Below, in pieces: positions 61,201 to 64,000 of a stretch of DNA of 64,000 nt. Position 1 is the stretch's first letter; every line of letters begins with the position of its first letter. The stretch is from the NCBI GenBank assembly GCA_018697195.1, contig CM031859.1, positions 52,436,828 through 52,500,827 of the forward strand. Direction: 5' to 3'. A model generated the notes under the pieces. It had not been told where the DNA came from. It did no database searches and was given only the letters and a program-made list of their open reading frames with translations. The stretch comes from Certhia americana. Taxonomy: Eukaryota; Chordata; Aves; Passeriformes; Certhiidae. A program made the position numbers and the translations under genes.

Positions 61201-63132
61201 CAAAAATAAAGTTCATTTTCAGTTTTTAAAAACATCTTTCATCTGTCTTGTAGAAGACTATGATACTTAGATGTCATGAATTTCTTAGAAGTGACATTAA
61301 GTTCATACTTGTTGCTAATTAAAACCTATCCAATTACCCTGGGAAATATCAGTAGCACATTAAGTTCTTTGAATCATACTTTTCCTTGAGTATTTTCAAA
61401 TTGCACTTCTCCATGTTCTCTTGCAAGAGCTTAATATTTGTAATTGCTGTAAAAACAGCAGGTGCTTGTCTATCTTAAATAGCTAAGTGTATAGATTTTT
61501 AATCAGCTCATATTGATGAACTGAAATTTAAATGAGCCAGGGTATTTTTAGAAGGACAATTTTTAGCAGAGTACTCTGTGTGCTGTTGACTATTACTACC
61601 TTCATCATGGTACCATGTTATGTTCTAATAAGCATTACTCTGTGTGCATGACCCTAACTTAATGAGTTCTGATGGGACATGTGTTTTAATTGCTTTGCTC
61701 TCTGCACTTTTTTCTGCATCCAAAATTCAGCATGAACTTTACAGGTTTAACAGTTGAGTTCTCAGTCTGTCTTTTAGCTTGGAGCTTTAGTCTGCTTGAT
61801 TTCCAAGGTTTCAAGCATTACAAGAGAAACCCTTTGTTTATTGTATCGAGGGCAATATTGCTCATAGTCCTTTCTTGAAAGTCTGAAATTAAAACCCAAC
61901 TAGGCCTTGAACAGGAGAGAACAGCCAGCTTTCTGAACAGCTGGGAAAAATGATGGTACATGCCAAAGCAGCTCCTTGTTCTTCAGGACTTGTTCTCCCT
62001 AGGCCTTCCCAAGAGTCTCAAACCTAAATGGTCTTTCCTGTTCGGACTGATACAAAATTCAGTTCACATTTTCACTGATCAGTTGCTCTGTAGGAGGGCT
62101 TCTCAGATTAAATAATACTGTTGATATTAAAAATATTATGAAACATCTTATGGAGGGTTATTTATGATTTTATATGGAATTTTAGATGGGTTTTTTTATG
62201 ATTTTTGTACTAGTTATGTTTTCAGATGCAGTAGATCATTTTAAATTCAATTCTAAGGAGGTTTGTGTTCTCTGTTGCAGAAGTCAGATGCTGTAAGAGT
62301 CACCACCTTTACTGGCTGCATGGGTGAAACCTTTCTAGACAGCAAACCCATAGGGCTCTGGAATTTCAGGGATATCGAAGGCGACTGCAAAGGGTGTGCC
62401 GTCAGGTAGGTAAAGCACTAGCTGTTTCTTGTGCTTCTTCAGTGAACCTGTCTGCAATGACATTACATTCAGTGGTAAGTAGCAGGAATTTCCACAGCAG
62501 CCATCAAATTGCAATGGGTATGCAACAGAAGTTAGCTTGCAATTCCACCATGAGGGGAAGCAGCCAATCTGTCACACACAGAGCTGGTGTGACAGGGCTG
62601 TGACAGAAAGGCTCCTGACAACCACGAACCAGAAACAGTCAAAGCATGAGAGCATGAGAACCACAGTGAACTGAGTCTGGCTCATGGATGGTGTGGGTGT
62701 CTGCAATTCTTACATGGCATGGAGCAGAGTTCAGTGCCTCAAGGTGGCTTTCACAGCCACTAGGGTAGTGAGCAGAGACCTCACAAAAGAAAGGCATTTG
62801 CATCCTTGAAATAGAATGGGAAATCCTGTCCCTGGCAGTGAGAGGTCTGATAAGACATTGAACCAAGTTCAGGAAGACTCCCAGGAGCTGTGCCCACATT
62901 TCCCTAGACCTGCACTTTTTATTTTAACTTCACATGTCAAAAGGAAATGGTTGGAATTGTTGTTTTCAGCCCACAGGTGGCAGACGGTGAAGGAACGGTG
63001 CAGTTTGATGGTGACAGCTATGCCATGGTGAGCCGCCCAATCCGCTGGAATCCCAATATTTCCACAGTCATGTTCAAGTTCAGGACCTTCTCATCAAATG
63101 CTCTGCTGATGTATCTCGCTACTGATGACTTG
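317..63132 (+). CDS. LAMA2: LAMA2 (laminin subunit alpha-2), partial gene, 21 internal exons
   Basis: The joined exons encode 991 residues: the last laminin-EGF repeats, the whole coiled coil (residues about 181-749 of the fragment), LG1 (about 750-935) and the start of LG2. Laminin alpha-2 is a secreted basement-membrane chain that forms laminin-211/221 with a beta and a gamma chain. Its coil drives trimer formation and its LG modules bind integrins and, further downstream, dystroglycan. The family was chosen from motifs that fit alpha-2 better than alpha-1, such as DPYGSVPVPCDPVTG, GPLPAPY, SFRILNEAK, TNAVVKDP and RALDGPKASIVP. Every junction is GT/AG and in phase, and no exon has an internal stop. 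The fragment corresponds to roughly residues 1390-2380 of the 3,122-residue human chain (from memory). Both ends of the gene lie outside the window. Confidence 0.97.
452..1098 (+). other. LAMA2: LAMA2 intron 1
   Basis: 647 nt of AT-rich intron between a gtatta donor and a gggcag acceptor. No repeat, RNA gene or second coding signal is recognised. Confidence 0.85.
1099..1223 (+). CDS. LAMA2: LAMA2 exon 2: LE repeat
   Basis: 125 nt, entering in phase 0 and leaving in phase 2. It encodes DCQHNTAGHHCERCAPGFYG, the second half of an LE repeat, and then the beginning of another (CRPCACPLSISSNN, the last Asn split over the junction). NTAG-CERCAPGFYG is the classic LE signature of alternating Cys, Gly and aromatic residues. 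The donor is gtaagt at 1224. Confidence 0.95.
2168..2253 (+). repeat. Nested local tandem duplication
   Basis: A 26-nt unit, starting agaaagttataatgcatt, occurs at 2168-2193 and again, identical, at 2228-2253, exactly 60 nt later. The sequence between holds three copies of a 14-nt unit (cttaactagttttt at 2186, 2200 and, with one change, 2214). This fits replication slippage and has no evident function. Confidence 0.8.
2677..2950 (-). mobile_element. CR1 LINE fragment (3' end, antisense to LAMA2)
   Basis: The + strand reads acagaatcatagagtg, then tttgggttggaagagacctt, then caggggcacc, ggtttctcaaagcccc and gttccagtgt. This is the reverse complement of the avian CR1 3' region with its ATTCTATGA-type end, so the element lies on the - strand with its 3' end at the lower coordinate. 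Only about 270 nt remain, diverged and 5'-truncated, as most CR1 copies are. The upper boundary is approximate because similarity fades in an A/T run near 2945. Confidence 0.88.
3465..3587 (+). repeat. 22-bp minisatellite interrupted by a 10-N gap
   Basis: At least five near-identical copies of the unit tgtctgtgcatatccatttt plus cc. The first has a single g for a substitution. Ten Ns (3531-3540) fall inside the array, so the true copy number is unknown. The repeats are contiguous with no unique spacers. Confidence 0.92.
3531..3540. other. Assembly gap (10 N)
   Basis: Ten unresolved bases inside a tandem array. This suggests a collapsed or unspanned repeat rather than a true 10-bp length. Confidence 0.95.
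5048..5134 (+). CDS. LAMA2: LAMA2 exon 3: LE repeat
   Basis: 87 nt, phase 2 at both ends. It encodes FSPTCVAEGPNDYRC, then TACPPGYEGQYCQR with the last codon split, the middle of an LE repeat with the usual CxxCPxGYxGxxC core. Human alpha-2 reads nearly the same here. The donor is gtagga at 5135, a fair but non-consensus donor. It is a symmetric exon. Confidence 0.95.
5135..5970 (+). other. LAMA2: LAMA2 intron 3
   Basis: 836 nt of AT-rich intron ending in the acceptor tgtctag. I see nothing else in it. Confidence 0.85.
5971..6164 (+). CDS. LAMA2: LAMA2 exon 4: last LE repeats before the coil
   Basis: 194 nt, entering phase 2 and leaving phase 1. It completes one LE repeat (CSSGYTGNPQIPGGSC) and encodes nearly all of the final one (CECDPYGSVPVPCDPVTGQC, then CKPGFTGWKCAGCEHRHA). 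The DPYGS-PVPCDPVTG stretch is characteristic of laminin alpha-2. The exon ends KCI plus one base, followed by donor gtatgt at 6165. Confidence 0.96.
6165..14417 (+). other. LAMA2: LAMA2 intron 4 (longest in the window)
   Basis: 8.25 kb separating the LE-encoding exons from the coil-encoding exons. It is mostly AT-rich, with mononucleotide runs (T20 at 6306, A17 at 6854, T27 at 7208). A less AT-rich segment at 11030-11640 has minus-strand open frames that could be a decayed coding fragment (see findings). No clear transposon or RNA gene was recognised elsewhere. Confidence 0.8.
7208..7234 (+). repeat. Poly(T) run of 27
   Basis: An uninterrupted T27 in intron 4, the longest homopolymer in the window. 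No recognisable retroelement body abuts it, so I treat it as a simple repeat. Its true length may be misassembled. Confidence 0.9.
14418..14560 (+). CDS. LAMA2: LAMA2 exon 5: LE end and start of coiled-coil domain II
   Basis: 143 nt, entering phase 1 and leaving phase 0. It begins with the cysteine pair C-DDQ-C, at the position where laminin chains are disulfide-linked at the N-terminal end of the coil. It continues TGLLLNDLDRLNQMILSVNL, SGPLPAPYQM and ENMTQELK. Two N-glycosylation sequons are visible (NLS and NMT). The GPLPAPY motif is conserved in alpha-2. The acceptor is cccccag and the donor gtatgt. Confidence 0.96.
14561..15074 (+). other. LAMA2: LAMA2 intron 5
   Basis: 514 nt AT-rich intron with a strong pyrimidine tract before the acceptor caacag. 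No other feature seen. Confidence 0.85.
15075..15173 (+). CDS. LAMA2: LAMA2 exon 6: coiled coil
   Basis: 99 nt, phase 0 at both ends, 33 codons. It encodes HLLSPQRAPERFLQLAQENL followed by DTLVTEMDELLTR. The hydrophobic spacing (L, L, L, V, M, L, L) fits heptads of the long arm. As a symmetric exon it could be skipped in frame. Confidence 0.95.
15174..19814 (+). other. LAMA2: LAMA2 intron 6
   Basis: 4.6 kb intron, AT-rich. It contains an A-run near 16722-16738 and the G/T-rich block at 18891-19016, listed separately. No other repeat or gene recognised. Confidence 0.85.
18891..19016 (+). repeat. G/T-rich low-complexity block with G-quadruplex potential
   Basis: About 125 nt made almost only of G and T on the sense strand. 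It includes two G7 runs (18921-18927 and 18941-18947), a G3 (18950-18952) and a G4 (18965-18968), enough for an intramolecular quadruplex in DNA or pre-mRNA. It ends in a T-run followed by gcttttcag at 19012-19020, which looks like a splice acceptor. Confidence 0.8.
19815..19926 (+). CDS. LAMA2: LAMA2 exon 7: coiled coil
   Basis: 112 nt, entering phase 0 and leaving phase 1. It encodes ATKVTADVEQTRQDAERTND, then RAKSLGQFVKGILQAAE. Ala at core positions and charged flanks are typical of laminin coil. The donor gtattg at 19927 is a weaker match than its neighbours. The acceptor is caccag. Confidence 0.95.
19927..22521 (+). other. LAMA2: LAMA2 intron 7
   Basis: 2.6 kb AT-rich intron. I see no recognisable element. 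Confidence 0.85.
22522..22684 (+). CDS. LAMA2: LAMA2 exon 8: coiled coil
   Basis: 163 nt, entering phase 1 and leaving phase 2. It encodes AANEDAVKLNETLRTQDKTL, then EKSLPELQNEAEGMLIEM and ends KIAQDEL plus a split Lys. One N-glycosylation sequon (NET) is present. The KLNETL and QDEL anchors align with the human chain while the middle is more diverged. The donor is a consensus gtgagt at 22685. Confidence 0.95.
22685..26988 (+). other. LAMA2: LAMA2 intron 8
   Basis: 4.3 kb AT-rich intron with an A16 run at 26703-26718. A 125-codon minus-strand open frame at 25509-25886 looks like chance. No transposon recognised. Confidence 0.85.
26989..27199 (+). CDS. LAMA2: LAMA2 exon 9: coiled coil
   Basis: 211 nt, entering phase 2 and leaving phase 0. 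It encodes NAENLLDKVKKLFGEPSEKT, EDLKNKVRDKLANYHSIVDD and ends NHKNMTMLE. KVKKLFGE and DDAxDLLREA are strongly conserved in alpha-2. It contains one sequon (NMT). The donor is gtgagt at 27200. Confidence 0.96.
27200..28690 (+). other. LAMA2: LAMA2 intron 9
   Basis: 1.5 kb AT-rich intron. Nothing else recognised. Confidence 0.85.
28691..28807 (+). CDS. LAMA2: LAMA2 exon 10: coiled coil
   Basis: 117 nt, phase 0 at both ends, 39 codons. It encodes KRKQAVEDGRQDVEKTLQEG, then NDVLNEANKLANNISIAVE. The NNIS contains an N-I-S sequon that the human chain appears to lack at this place. The donor is gtgagt. Confidence 0.95.
28808..29923 (+). other. LAMA2: LAMA2 intron 10
   Basis: 1.1 kb AT-rich intron, including an A-rich stretch near 29320-29343. 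No element recognised. Confidence 0.85.
29924..30087 (+). CDS. LAMA2: LAMA2 exon 11: coiled coil
   Basis: 164 nt, entering phase 0 and leaving phase 2. It encodes YVEGVANKIQPMSDQLKDKI, then DDLSQEIRDRMLPEKVLQAE and ends NESSSVLDG with the last codon split. KIDDLSQEI is a clear alpha-2 anchor. It contains one sequon (NES). The acceptor is tttcag and the donor gtaagg. Confidence 0.96.
30088..33158 (+). other. LAMA2: LAMA2 intron 11
   Basis: 3.1 kb AT-rich intron with a T-run near 30750. A cacagaatcttagag stretch at 31861-31875 briefly resembles a CR1 tail but does not continue as one. Confidence 0.8.
33159..33297 (+). CDS. LAMA2: LAMA2 exon 12: coiled coil
   Basis: 139 nt, entering phase 2 and leaving phase 0. 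It encodes ILTEAKNLSFNATRAFNAYT, then NIKDYTEEAERVAKEAKDLA and NEAMQA. Two sequons (NLS and NAT) are present, the same pair as in the human chain (NIS and NAT). The donor is gtaagg at 33298. Confidence 0.96.
36671..36732 (+). repeat. Pyrimidine tract with adjoining splice-acceptor-like AG
   Basis: About 60 nt of almost pure C/T (mostly T), followed directly by taacag at 36732-36737. This has the layout of a strong 3' splice site inside intron 12. It does not lead into a conserved laminin sequence. Confidence 0.7.
37210..37281 (+). repeat. Compound microsatellite (TAC)12(TAA)12
   Basis: Twelve perfect TAC units (37210-37245) run directly into twelve perfect TAA units (37246-37281). The two halves are equal in number with no interruption. 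It is probably length-polymorphic. Confidence 0.95.
38888..38990 (+). CDS. LAMA2: LAMA2 exon 13: coiled coil
   Basis: 103 nt, entering phase 0 and leaving phase 1. It encodes TAGPQGSLKDGAKSSLKKSF, then RILNEAKMLESDVK. SFRILNEAK is an alpha-2 signature. Where I recall human having a cysteine (KGCLQKSF), this sequence has KSSLKKSF. The donor is gtatgt at 38991. Confidence 0.95.
38991..44982 (+). other. LAMA2: LAMA2 intron 13
   Basis: 6.0 kb intron with no transposon I can recognise. A slightly more GC-rich patch lies at 39985-40085. The acceptor is tttttatag, with no C at -3. Confidence 0.8.
44983..45099 (+). CDS. LAMA2: LAMA2 exon 14: coiled coil
   Basis: 117 nt, phase 1 at both ends. It encodes EKGDNLDSTQNRLKDADEKN, then AILLRALNETLGKLSAIPN with the next codon split. 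LGKLSAIPN is identical to human as I recall it. It contains one sequon (NET). The donor is gtaagt at 45100. It is a symmetric exon. Confidence 0.96.
45777..46176. other. Assembly gap (400 N)
   Basis: Exactly 400 unresolved bases, bordered on the right by the GGGAGA array and on the left by GATA-like sequence. The round number suggests an estimated or placeholder size. The left edge of the hexamer array lies within it. Confidence 0.98.
46177..46300 (+). repeat. GGGAGA hexanucleotide array (at least 20 copies)
   Basis: 124 nt of essentially perfect GGGAGA repeats running out of the 400-N gap and ending at aaccacc. Every four units give a G3-N3-G3-N3-G3-N3-G3 pattern, an ideal G-quadruplex motif on the sense strand and in the pre-mRNA. 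The open frames across it are repeat artefacts. Confidence 0.95.
48051..48481 (-). mobile_element. Probable solo LTR of an endogenous retrovirus, antisense to LAMA2
   Basis: Read on the - strand, this 431-nt segment starts TGTAACA and ends TATAACA. It carries a TATA-box-like ctataaaag (about 48193-48202) and, about 90-100 nt downstream, an AATAAA signal (48098-48103). This is the order of U3 promoter, R and polyadenylation signal in an LTR. GC content rises relative to the intron. No polypurine tract, primer-binding site or retroviral coding sequence is evident next to it, so it looks like a solo LTR. I cannot see a target-site duplication (cacag versus tagtg), so the ends are tentative. Confidence 0.6.
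48968..49150 (+). CDS. LAMA2: LAMA2 exon 15: coiled coil
   Basis: 183 nt, phase 1 at both ends. It encodes DTAIKVQAAKDKARQANNTA, NDVLAQIKDLNRNLLGLRKN, YSKLTDDVAKTNAVVKDP and VKN. VAKTNAVVKDP is an alpha-2 anchor. It contains one sequon (NNT). The donor gtaaga at 49151 is good. Joined to exon 16 it gives KNIADAD, two residues shorter than the mammalian KNKIIADAD as I recall it. Confidence 0.95.
49151..51877 (+). other. LAMA2: LAMA2 intron 15
   Basis: 2.7 kb AT-rich intron with a short ATT-rich tract near 51078-51102. The acceptor atgaag is unusual in having A rather than a pyrimidine at -3. Nothing else recognised. Confidence 0.85.
51878..52032 (+). CDS. LAMA2: LAMA2 exon 16: end of coiled coil (domain I)
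   Basis: 155 nt, entering phase 1 and leaving phase 0. It encodes (I)ADADSSIKNLEKEADRLLDK, then IKPIKELQDNLGKNISQIKE and LINQARKQANS. This is the C-terminal end of the coil, where trimer assembly and chain selection are concentrated in laminins. It contains one sequon (NIS). The donor is gtaagt. Confidence 0.96.
52033..53699 (+). other. LAMA2: LAMA2 intron 16
   Basis: 1.7 kb AT-rich intron separating coil from LG coding sequence. It ends in a long T-run and the acceptor ttgaag. No element recognised. Confidence 0.85.
53700..53843 (+). CDS. LAMA2: LAMA2 exon 17: start of LG1
   Basis: 144 nt, phase 0 at both ends, 48 codons. It encodes IKVSVSSGGNCIRTYRPEIK, KGTYNTVIVNVKTVVADNLL and FYLGSAKF. 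This is the first beta-strand region of the laminin-G sandwich, and LLFYLGSA is the usual LG strand motif. The coil-to-LG boundary coincides with the intron. The donor is gtgagt. It is a symmetric exon. Confidence 0.97.
53844..54755 (+). other. LAMA2: LAMA2 intron 17
   Basis: 912 nt AT-rich intron with a T18 run at 54722-54739, just upstream of the exon 18 acceptor atgtag. The run probably serves as or extends the pyrimidine tract. Confidence 0.85.
54756..54889 (+). CDS. LAMA2: LAMA2 exon 18: LG1
   Basis: 134 nt, entering phase 0 and leaving phase 2. It encodes TDFLAIEMRKGKVSFLWDVG, then SGVGRVEYPDLTIDDGFWYR and IEASR with the last codon split. It covers the central LG strands (FLAIEMRKGKVSFLWDVGSG). 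The sequence is almost identical to mammalian alpha-2. The donor is gtaagt. Confidence 0.97.
57518..58400 (-). mobile_element. CR1 LINE fragment, long 3' segment, antisense to LAMA2
   Basis: About 880 nt matching the reverse complement of a CR1 3' region. Landmarks include atagaatatgctgagttgga near 57527, caactcctggccctacccag near 57570, cctcccctgacacagcttca near 57745, tctcctcttctccaggctga near 57863 and ttatattggggcacccaaaa near 57997. The 3' end is at the lower coordinate. Small indels and stops break the reading frame, so it is a dead copy. It belongs to a different-looking subfamily from the copy at 2677. Similarity fades after about 58360, so the upper end is approximate. Confidence 0.9.
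58984..59240 (+). mobile_element. CR1 LINE reverse-transcriptase fragment (sense)
   Basis: The + strand encodes GDIPDGCKLVNVRPIYKKFQ then KEDPVIMSPV. This resembles the CR1 ORF2 reverse-transcriptase stretch that runs GxxPxxWxxANVxPIxKKGxKxDPxNYRPV, as I recall it. The match is clear for about 100 nt and then decays, so the right boundary is a guess. It lies in opposite orientation to the CR1 segment just to its left. Confidence 0.55.
59661..59820 (+). CDS. LAMA2: LAMA2 exon 19: LG1
   Basis: 160 nt, entering phase 2 and leaving phase 0. It encodes (R)TGKNGTISVRALDGPKASIV, PATFSAVSPPGYTILDVDVN and AVLFVGGLTEKIK. It includes a sequon (NGT) and the LG motif LFVGGL. RALDGPKASIVP is alpha-2 specific in my reading. 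The acceptor is ctgtag and the donor gtaatg. Confidence 0.97.
59821..62280 (+). other. LAMA2: LAMA2 intron 19
   Basis: 2.5 kb intron with a pyrimidine-rich block at about 60160-60420 that throws up several overlapping spurious open frames. No transposon recognised. Confidence 0.85.
62281..62405 (+). CDS. LAMA2: LAMA2 exon 20: end of LG1 and linker to LG2
   Basis: 125 nt, entering phase 0 and leaving phase 2. It encodes KSDAVRVTTFTGCMGETFLD, then SKPIGLWNFRDIEGDCKGCA and V. The FTGCMGE...GLWNF pattern with the closing cysteine is the C-terminal part of an LG module. The following CKGC begins the linker to LG2. The donor is gtaggt at 62406. Confidence 0.97.
62406..62969 (+). other. LAMA2: LAMA2 intron 20
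   Basis: 564 nt, a little more GC-rich than other introns. It ends ttttcag. No element recognised. Confidence 0.85.
62970..63132 (+). CDS. LAMA2: LAMA2 exon 21: start of LG2
   Basis: 163 nt, entering phase 2 and leaving phase 0. It encodes (S)PQVADGEGTVQFDGDSYAMV, SRPIRWNPNISTVMFKFRTF and SSNALLMYLATDDL. This is the first third of LG2, with the FxFRTFSSxALLMYLA strand motif and one sequon (NIS). The donor gtaaga follows at 63133. The next exon, expected to begin near RDFMSVEL, is not in the window. Confidence 0.97.
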
Positions 63133-64000
63133 GTAAGAACAGCCAGCTAATCTTTACGCTCCTTGCAGGTTTCACACCATCTTTGCAGTCACTGAATTCA
63201 TCAGATCATGAAAACAATTAGCAATTTAAGGTACAACTATCTTGGTATGATGTTGCCCAGTATGATGCTTCACTGCTGGCTAACTGTGTTAGAGTCTGGA
63301 GGTTGACTACGTAATGTTTACTGAATGGAGATCATTCTGTTAGTCTAGGGAGAATCCCAGCTTTTCTGAAATTATTTATTAATTTCCCTTTATCCCAGAT
63401 GTTTACATGTGTGAACATTTTCAGTTGTGTTTGTCTATTCATAGTTTAAAATATCATAATGTGATGTCAGAGGGAATATGGGAAGACACAAGTCTTATAT
63501 AGAAATCCTACTCACATAAAGAAAATGTTTTTGTGTTATTGAGTGGGTTTAAAGGGGGACTGGTGTAACAAATAAGACGTAATAGTCACTGTGTTTTTCC
63601 AATATCAACAAATGGTGTTTCTTACAGCTAAAATAGAGAACAGAAACATTAGTTTTAAAGTTGTGTAAGGGGTTTACTCATACACAATATCAAATATGTG
63701 TGAATAACAGGGAGAAATTATTTATAAAGGCACCTGATCAGATCTGAATAACTCATCTTTGGATTCTCTGATCCAGGCTGATTTGCAGGACTGACAGGGA
63801 ACAAAGTCTTTCCCTTATCCTTTTCGTATGGAGCAGGAATTATGTACAGTAGTTTTCATTGGCGTCTTGAAGAATTACTGAGCACTTGCTATTTTACAAA
63901 AACTGTGTAAATCAGTCTTATTTCAGATTCCTGTATTTTGGAAATAATTATCAAAATAGCTGGAATTATCAAGGAGGAGGGTGCTCCTGCTGACTAACTA
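63133..64000 (+). other. LAMA2: LAMA2 intron 21 (5' part)
   Basis: 868 nt of AT-rich intron running off the end of the window. I saw no conserved laminin sequence or repeat. Confidence 0.85.

Noticed and set aside
1..64000. A novel multi-gene system (defence, biosynthetic or mobile) in the window
   Set aside because: Everything coding that I can support belongs to one vertebrate gene, LAMA2. The remaining structure is intronic repeats and transposon remains.

Overview
This window is a piece of one large vertebrate gene read on the + strand: the middle-to-late part of LAMA2, the laminin alpha-2 chain (merosin) of muscle, Schwann-cell and glial basement membranes. I could follow 21 consecutive coding exons from 317 to 63132. 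All have GT/AG splice sites and matching phases. They join into 2,973 nt (991 codons) with no stop or frameshift. Neither end of the gene is present: there is no promoter, start codon, stop codon or polyadenylation site for LAMA2 here.

The organism is most likely a bird. The window carries CR1 LINE fragments, which are typical of birds and other reptiles. The introns are short (median about 3 kb, longest 8.3 kb) for a gene that covers several hundred kilobases in mammals. The coding sequence is close to mammalian LAMA2 but clearly diverged. I cannot name the species.

Layout: exons 1-4 (317-6164) encode the end of the laminin-EGF (LE) array next to the coil. Exons 5-16 (14418-52032) encode about 569 residues of the alpha-helical coiled coil (domains II and I), which assembles with the beta and gamma chains. 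Exons 17-20 (53700-62405) encode LG1. Exon 21 (62970-63132) starts LG2. The window ends inside the next intron.

The introns hold the non-coding features: a CR1 3' end (2677-2950), a 22-bp minisatellite broken by a 10-N gap (3465-3587), a G/T-rich block with G-quadruplex potential (18891-19016), a (TAC)12(TAA)12 microsatellite (37210-37281), a 400-N gap next to a pure GGGAGA hexamer repeat (45777-46300), a probable antisense solo LTR (48051-48481), and a long antisense CR1 followed by a sense-strand CR1 reverse-transcriptase scrap (57518-59240). I saw no second real gene, no tRNA or rRNA, no CRISPR array, and nothing that looks like a new biological system. The items most worth checking are the G-rich repeat at the assembly gap, the two-codon shortening at the exon 15/16 junction, a possible decayed coding fragment near 11.0-11.6 kb, and cryptic splice-acceptor-like tracts.

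Exon numbers are counted within this window. Comparisons with human LAMA2 are from memory of the protein.
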